In this document: positions 52,301-64,000 of the stretch, in pieces
Numbering within the stretch: the first letter of the stretch is position 1
Layout of the letters: each line of letters begins with the position of its first letter
Source: Cloeon dipterum
Taxonomy: Eukaryota; Arthropoda; Insecta; Ephemeroptera; Baetidae
Direction: 5' to 3'
Assembly: GCF_949628265.1 (NCBI RefSeq)
Contig: NC_088786.1
Coordinates: 19,179,681-19,243,680 of the forward strand
DNA length: 64,000 bases
Program-made: the position numbers and the translations under genes
The notes under the pieces: generated by a model
Seen by the model: the letters and a program-made list of their open reading frames with translations, nothing else
Databases searched by the model: none
What the model was told of the DNA's origin: nothing

Positions 52301-52679
52301 CTCCACCGGCCAGTACCAGACTGTGCTGTACCAGCAGCTGCCCAAGGGCGCTGGCGAGTTCTCGCTGAACACCCGTCTCCAGCCCTACGTGCACCAACCT
52401 CAAATCCAGCCTCAGCTTCAGCGTCAGCCGCAGCAGCAACAGCAGCAGCATCAGCAGCAGTTTTACCCCTCTCAGCCCTTCCCCAGTCTCGAGAGCCTGA
52501 GGGCGGGACCCACCCAGCCCCTGCAAGCTGCCCCCGCCGGTTCCGCGCCCAGTCGCTTCCCGGCTAACGTGATTGGTGCTCCCCAGCAGTCCTTCTACTA
52601 CATCAACCCCAATCTGCGCAATCAGTTCTCGACAGGGCAGATCGACTCTTTCCTCAAGGGCCACAACCTGCAGCTTTAA
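49342..52679 (+). CDS. Cuticular protein with RR (CPR) domain, acidic and Q/P-rich, 494 residues
   Basis: Two exons: 49342-49359 (MAKLQI, then GTAAGT) and 51213-52679 (TAA), phase 0. The signal peptide MAKLQIALLVLACVASAALA is split after codon 6. The RR domain starts near residue 120 (DGSFTFGYEAADGSFKEET, GKYGYIDPDGNKREFTY). It carries a Cys pair (51618-51620 in GVDC, 51696-51698 in GNPC) absent from the other RR genes here, perhaps a disulphide. An acidic run (PDPDEDDDQSEEEEDS) follows, then long Pro/Val/Ala/Thr stretches, a conserved-looking YYNSQLIFNPSTGQYQTVLY segment and polyglutamine. It is expected to be a chitin-binding structural protein of cuticle. AATAAA at 52952-52957 marks the 3' end. 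A 520-codon antisense frame across the exon is a composition artefact. Confidence 0.92.
49360..51212 (+). other. Intron 1 of the 49 kb cuticular gene
   Basis: A 1.85 kb intron from GTAAGT to GTTCGCAG, with no exon recognised inside. Confidence 0.8.
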
Positions 52680-52951
52680 GCACACCAACACCATCATCAT
52701 CCCCCTGCCTCGAGGGAGCAAGGAACGGATCCGCGTGATAGACAAACACATCAAATCTGGAGTTCTGTAGCAAAACCGACAGTCCACGCCGACATGCCGC
52801 CTTTGCTCCCTTGCACCGCCGCCCCCGTTGTACTTGGGGGTGGGTGGCCAGTCATTTCTTAGTGCCCAAATGCTCTGCTGTAAATAATTTCTATCATAAT
52901 TATTAAGTTGGAAACAACGTCTGTCCGCTATTGCTGCTGTTTTTATTTTAA

Positions 52952-52957
52952 AATAAA
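52952..52957 (+). promoter_or_regulatory. Polyadenylation signal of the 49 kb cuticular gene
   Basis: AATAAA lies 273 bp after the stop codon. Confidence 0.7.
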
Positions 52958-62097
<9,140 letters not shown>

Positions 62098-62105
62098 TAT
62101 AAGAG
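62098..62105 (+). promoter_or_regulatory. Putative TATA box of the 62 kb CPR gene
   Basis: TATAAGAG lies 106 bp before the ATG at 62204, with predicted start near 62128. Confidence 0.55.
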
Positions 62106-62203
62106 GACCGGATGGCCGCCTCCCCCGCACAAAACGCCTTTGGACTTGGTGCAGTGCGTGTGGTGTCGTTCGGTGGTGCAAAAACAACGACAACAGCATC
62201 AAC

Positions 62204-64000
62204 ATGCCGCTCAGCCGCAAACTGGTGAGTACAACTAGATTCTGTAAATTGTAATATGATCCAGGCAACAATTTAATTTGCGAAGGAAAATTTAAAATGA
62301 GTATAGATGAAGCATTATTTTTCTTAAAATAATAGAATGAACTGTATACTTTGGTTCAAAGTGGATTTTCTTTGAGAAAATCATTAAACAGCCTTTCAGA
62401 TAATTTATAAAAAAATTCATTTTGAAGAATTTCTTTTTGAGGTGATTCAAATTGAGTTTTAGGAAAATTATTTCATTCAATTCTTATTTGATTTTCATAA
62501 TTTCAATTATGATTAATATTTTTTTGTTTCTGCTTGTTTGACAGATTGTTTTTATTGCAAATAAATCAAATAGCTGAACAGCTTCGACTCTTCATTTTTC
62601 CTCTTGAGGGTTCACTTTCATTTTTCAGCAATTTGCATTGTCCTATTTATGCAATTTTTCCTGCAACAACTTTTTATATCAATGAAAACATAATTAATTT
62701 CAGTGTTTTCTATATAAGATTGAACTATTAAGAAATGAAGGCAGGATTAGGATACCATAATGTTTCAGCTGAAATTATATGCAGCTTCCTCGGCGTATAG
62801 CTGCAGCTATTAATTTCAACTGAAAATTAATCGAAACCGATTGACATAATTTCCAGACCGTGTTGGCGGTGTGCTTGGCCATCTTCACGTCTCACATGGC
62901 GAGCGCAGCCCCCGGCGAGGTGAAGGCGGAGAAGACTGACAGTGAGAAGTCTGCCGAGTCGACGGCGGACGAGGGCAAAGAGGAGCTGTTGAAAGTGGCG
63001 GAGTCGGGGTTGCCGCCGCGCATCGTCAAGCAGGTGAACCACGTGAACGAGGACAACTCGTACACGGTGGGACACGCAGCCGAGGACGGTACGTTCAAGA
63101 TCGAGACGCGCACGGCCGACGGGCACATCAGGGGCATGTTCGCGTACCTGGACGCGGCGGGCGCGCTCAAACGCTTCGTCTACTCGACGCGTCCCGAGGA
63201 CGCGGCGCTGATCCTCCCGTCGGCGCCGACCACCACGACTAATCTCCTTCATGTTGCAGACTCAGCCGGAGGTGGCGGGGGGCAGGAGGGGAGGAAAGCG
63301 CCGGCCGTGCGTCGACAGCTGCGATACAGGCGGCCGCAGGGTTCCGAGAGCCCCGAGGATCCGTCGCCGGTGCTGTCCATGCTGCTGCGACGCAGCCGCC
63401 AGGGCCCACGCACCGACGCCGACGAGCTGCTGCGCATCCAGCAGCAGCAGCAGTACCTGTACCAGGGTGACTCGGGTGACGTCTACGGCTCAGGGTACCA
63501 CGTGGCCGACGCACAGCTGCGCCAGCAGCTGAGAGGACGCGTGCAGAACGCCGTGCTGCGCCAGCTGACGCCACCGCAGCTGGCCGAGCTGCAGCAGTAC
63601 GTGACCCCTGAGGCCCGCCGCGCCCTGAACCCCAGCCTGCGCGCCCTCATGAGCCCCGTGCTCGACTACCTGTCCGGCAGGGAGGAGCTCTACGACCCCT
63701 ACCTCTTCTACCCTGGACAGCAGGTGCAGTACCCGGTCACTCAGCGACAGCAGGTCGCAGGGTACGGGCAGCCGGGGTTGTACGACGATCTCAGGTACGC
63801 CCTGCTGCAGCGGGTGATGCTGGCCGCCCGGTTGCTCGGCGTGGACGGGAGCCTGGGTCTCGGCAGGTACAGCGGCTACGACAACGATCAATACAGCGAC
63901 CGGCTTATTGGCAGGTTCTACACGCAGCCCGACCCAAGGCTGGCGTACAATCTGCGTTCCCTCCCCTACCAGCAGGCGCTGCAGATCGCCCGAGAGACGC
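62204..64000 (+). CDS. Divergent RR-domain cuticular protein with long C-terminal region (3' partial)
   Basis: Exon 1 is 62204-62224 (MPLSRKL, then GTGAGT) and exon 2 starts at 62857 after TTTCCAG, phase 0. The frame stays open to the window edge (388 codons so far). The signal peptide is about residues 1-24 (MPLSRKLTVLAVCLAIFTSH, then MASA). A charged Glu/Lys-rich stretch follows. IVKQVNHVNED leads into a diverged RR domain at about 74-123: SYTVGHAAEDGTFKIET and GMFAYLDAAGALKRFVY keep the spacing. H replaces the usual aromatic (YE to HA), and the terminal GFxP is missing. After a Gly/Arg/Gln region, the C-terminal part (from about 63490) looks helical (RQQLRGRVQNAVLRQL, PEARRALNPSLRALM) and is not low complexity, unusual for a cuticle protein. 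Secretion and an extracellular-matrix role are inferred; chitin binding is less certain here. Confidence 0.82.
62225..62856 (+). other. Intron 1 of the 62 kb CPR gene
   Basis: A 632 bp AT-rich intron within the signal-peptide region, with no other feature seen. Confidence 0.8.

Noticed and set aside
51225-52787. A 520-codon open frame antisense to the 49 kb cuticular exon
   Set aside because: The sense frame has signal peptide, RR domain and correct splicing. The antisense frame is Gly/Leu/Val-rich and arises from G/C third positions and Gln/Pro codons that avoid antisense stops.
63213-63258. A possible short intron ending TTCATGTTGCAG in the 62 kb gene
   Set aside because: The reading frame is open straight through. 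The obvious 41 bp removal from the GTCGGC donor shifts into a frame that stops, so the exon is treated as continuous.

Overview
This window is nuclear DNA from an arthropod, almost certainly an insect. It has spliced genes with GT..AG introns, GC-rich exons (strong G/C bias at third codon positions) in AT-rich introns and spacers, several secreted proteins with a Rebers-Riddiford (RR) chitin-binding domain, TATA-box promoters and AATAAA polyadenylation signals. Nothing suggests a bacterium, virus or organelle. The species cannot be read from the sequence.

Layout: (1) 4.2-18.35 kb, + strand: a secreted pancreatic-type lipase in 12 recognisable exons, with a complete Ser-Asp-His triad, a lid, a PLAT domain and a long low-complexity C-terminal tail. 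Its first exon is not identified. (2) 19.7-22.7 kb, + strand: an 11-exon, 433-residue, 12-TM major facilitator transporter, most like SLC18B1, with mostly 48-62 bp introns. (3) 23.2-26 kb, - strand: a 222-residue RR cuticular protein, convergent with the transporter. (4) 33-37.2 kb, + strand: a 378-residue RR cuticular protein related to (3). (5) 38.9-40.55 kb, + strand: a 379-residue secreted Q/P/Y-rich protein without an RR domain but with the same gene architecture. (6) 49.2-52.96 kb, + strand: a 494-residue RR cuticular protein. (7) 62.1 kb to the window end, + strand: a divergent RR protein with a long C-terminal region, cut by the edge. A weak candidate secreted-protein exon lies at 41.2-41.8 kb.

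Genes 3-7 form a dispersed cluster of extracellular-matrix (cuticle) genes. Each starts with a first coding exon of 2-7 codons, followed by a phase-0 intron inside the signal peptide. Four share a KQ(I/V)N..N(D/E)D lead-in or a close variant before the RR domain, consistent with old duplications. The lipase and the transporter are not obviously linked to cuticle formation.

The large spacers (26-33, 40.6-49.2 and 53-62 kb) hold no convincing gene. They contain a 611 bp inverted-repeat, MITE-like element flanked by TA and sitting inside an older dispersed repeat that has a second copy at 44 kb, a 161 bp GA microsatellite at 57.5 kb, and minor simple repeats. All exon structures are hand-derived from splice signals and reading-frame continuity; no transcript data or database search was available.
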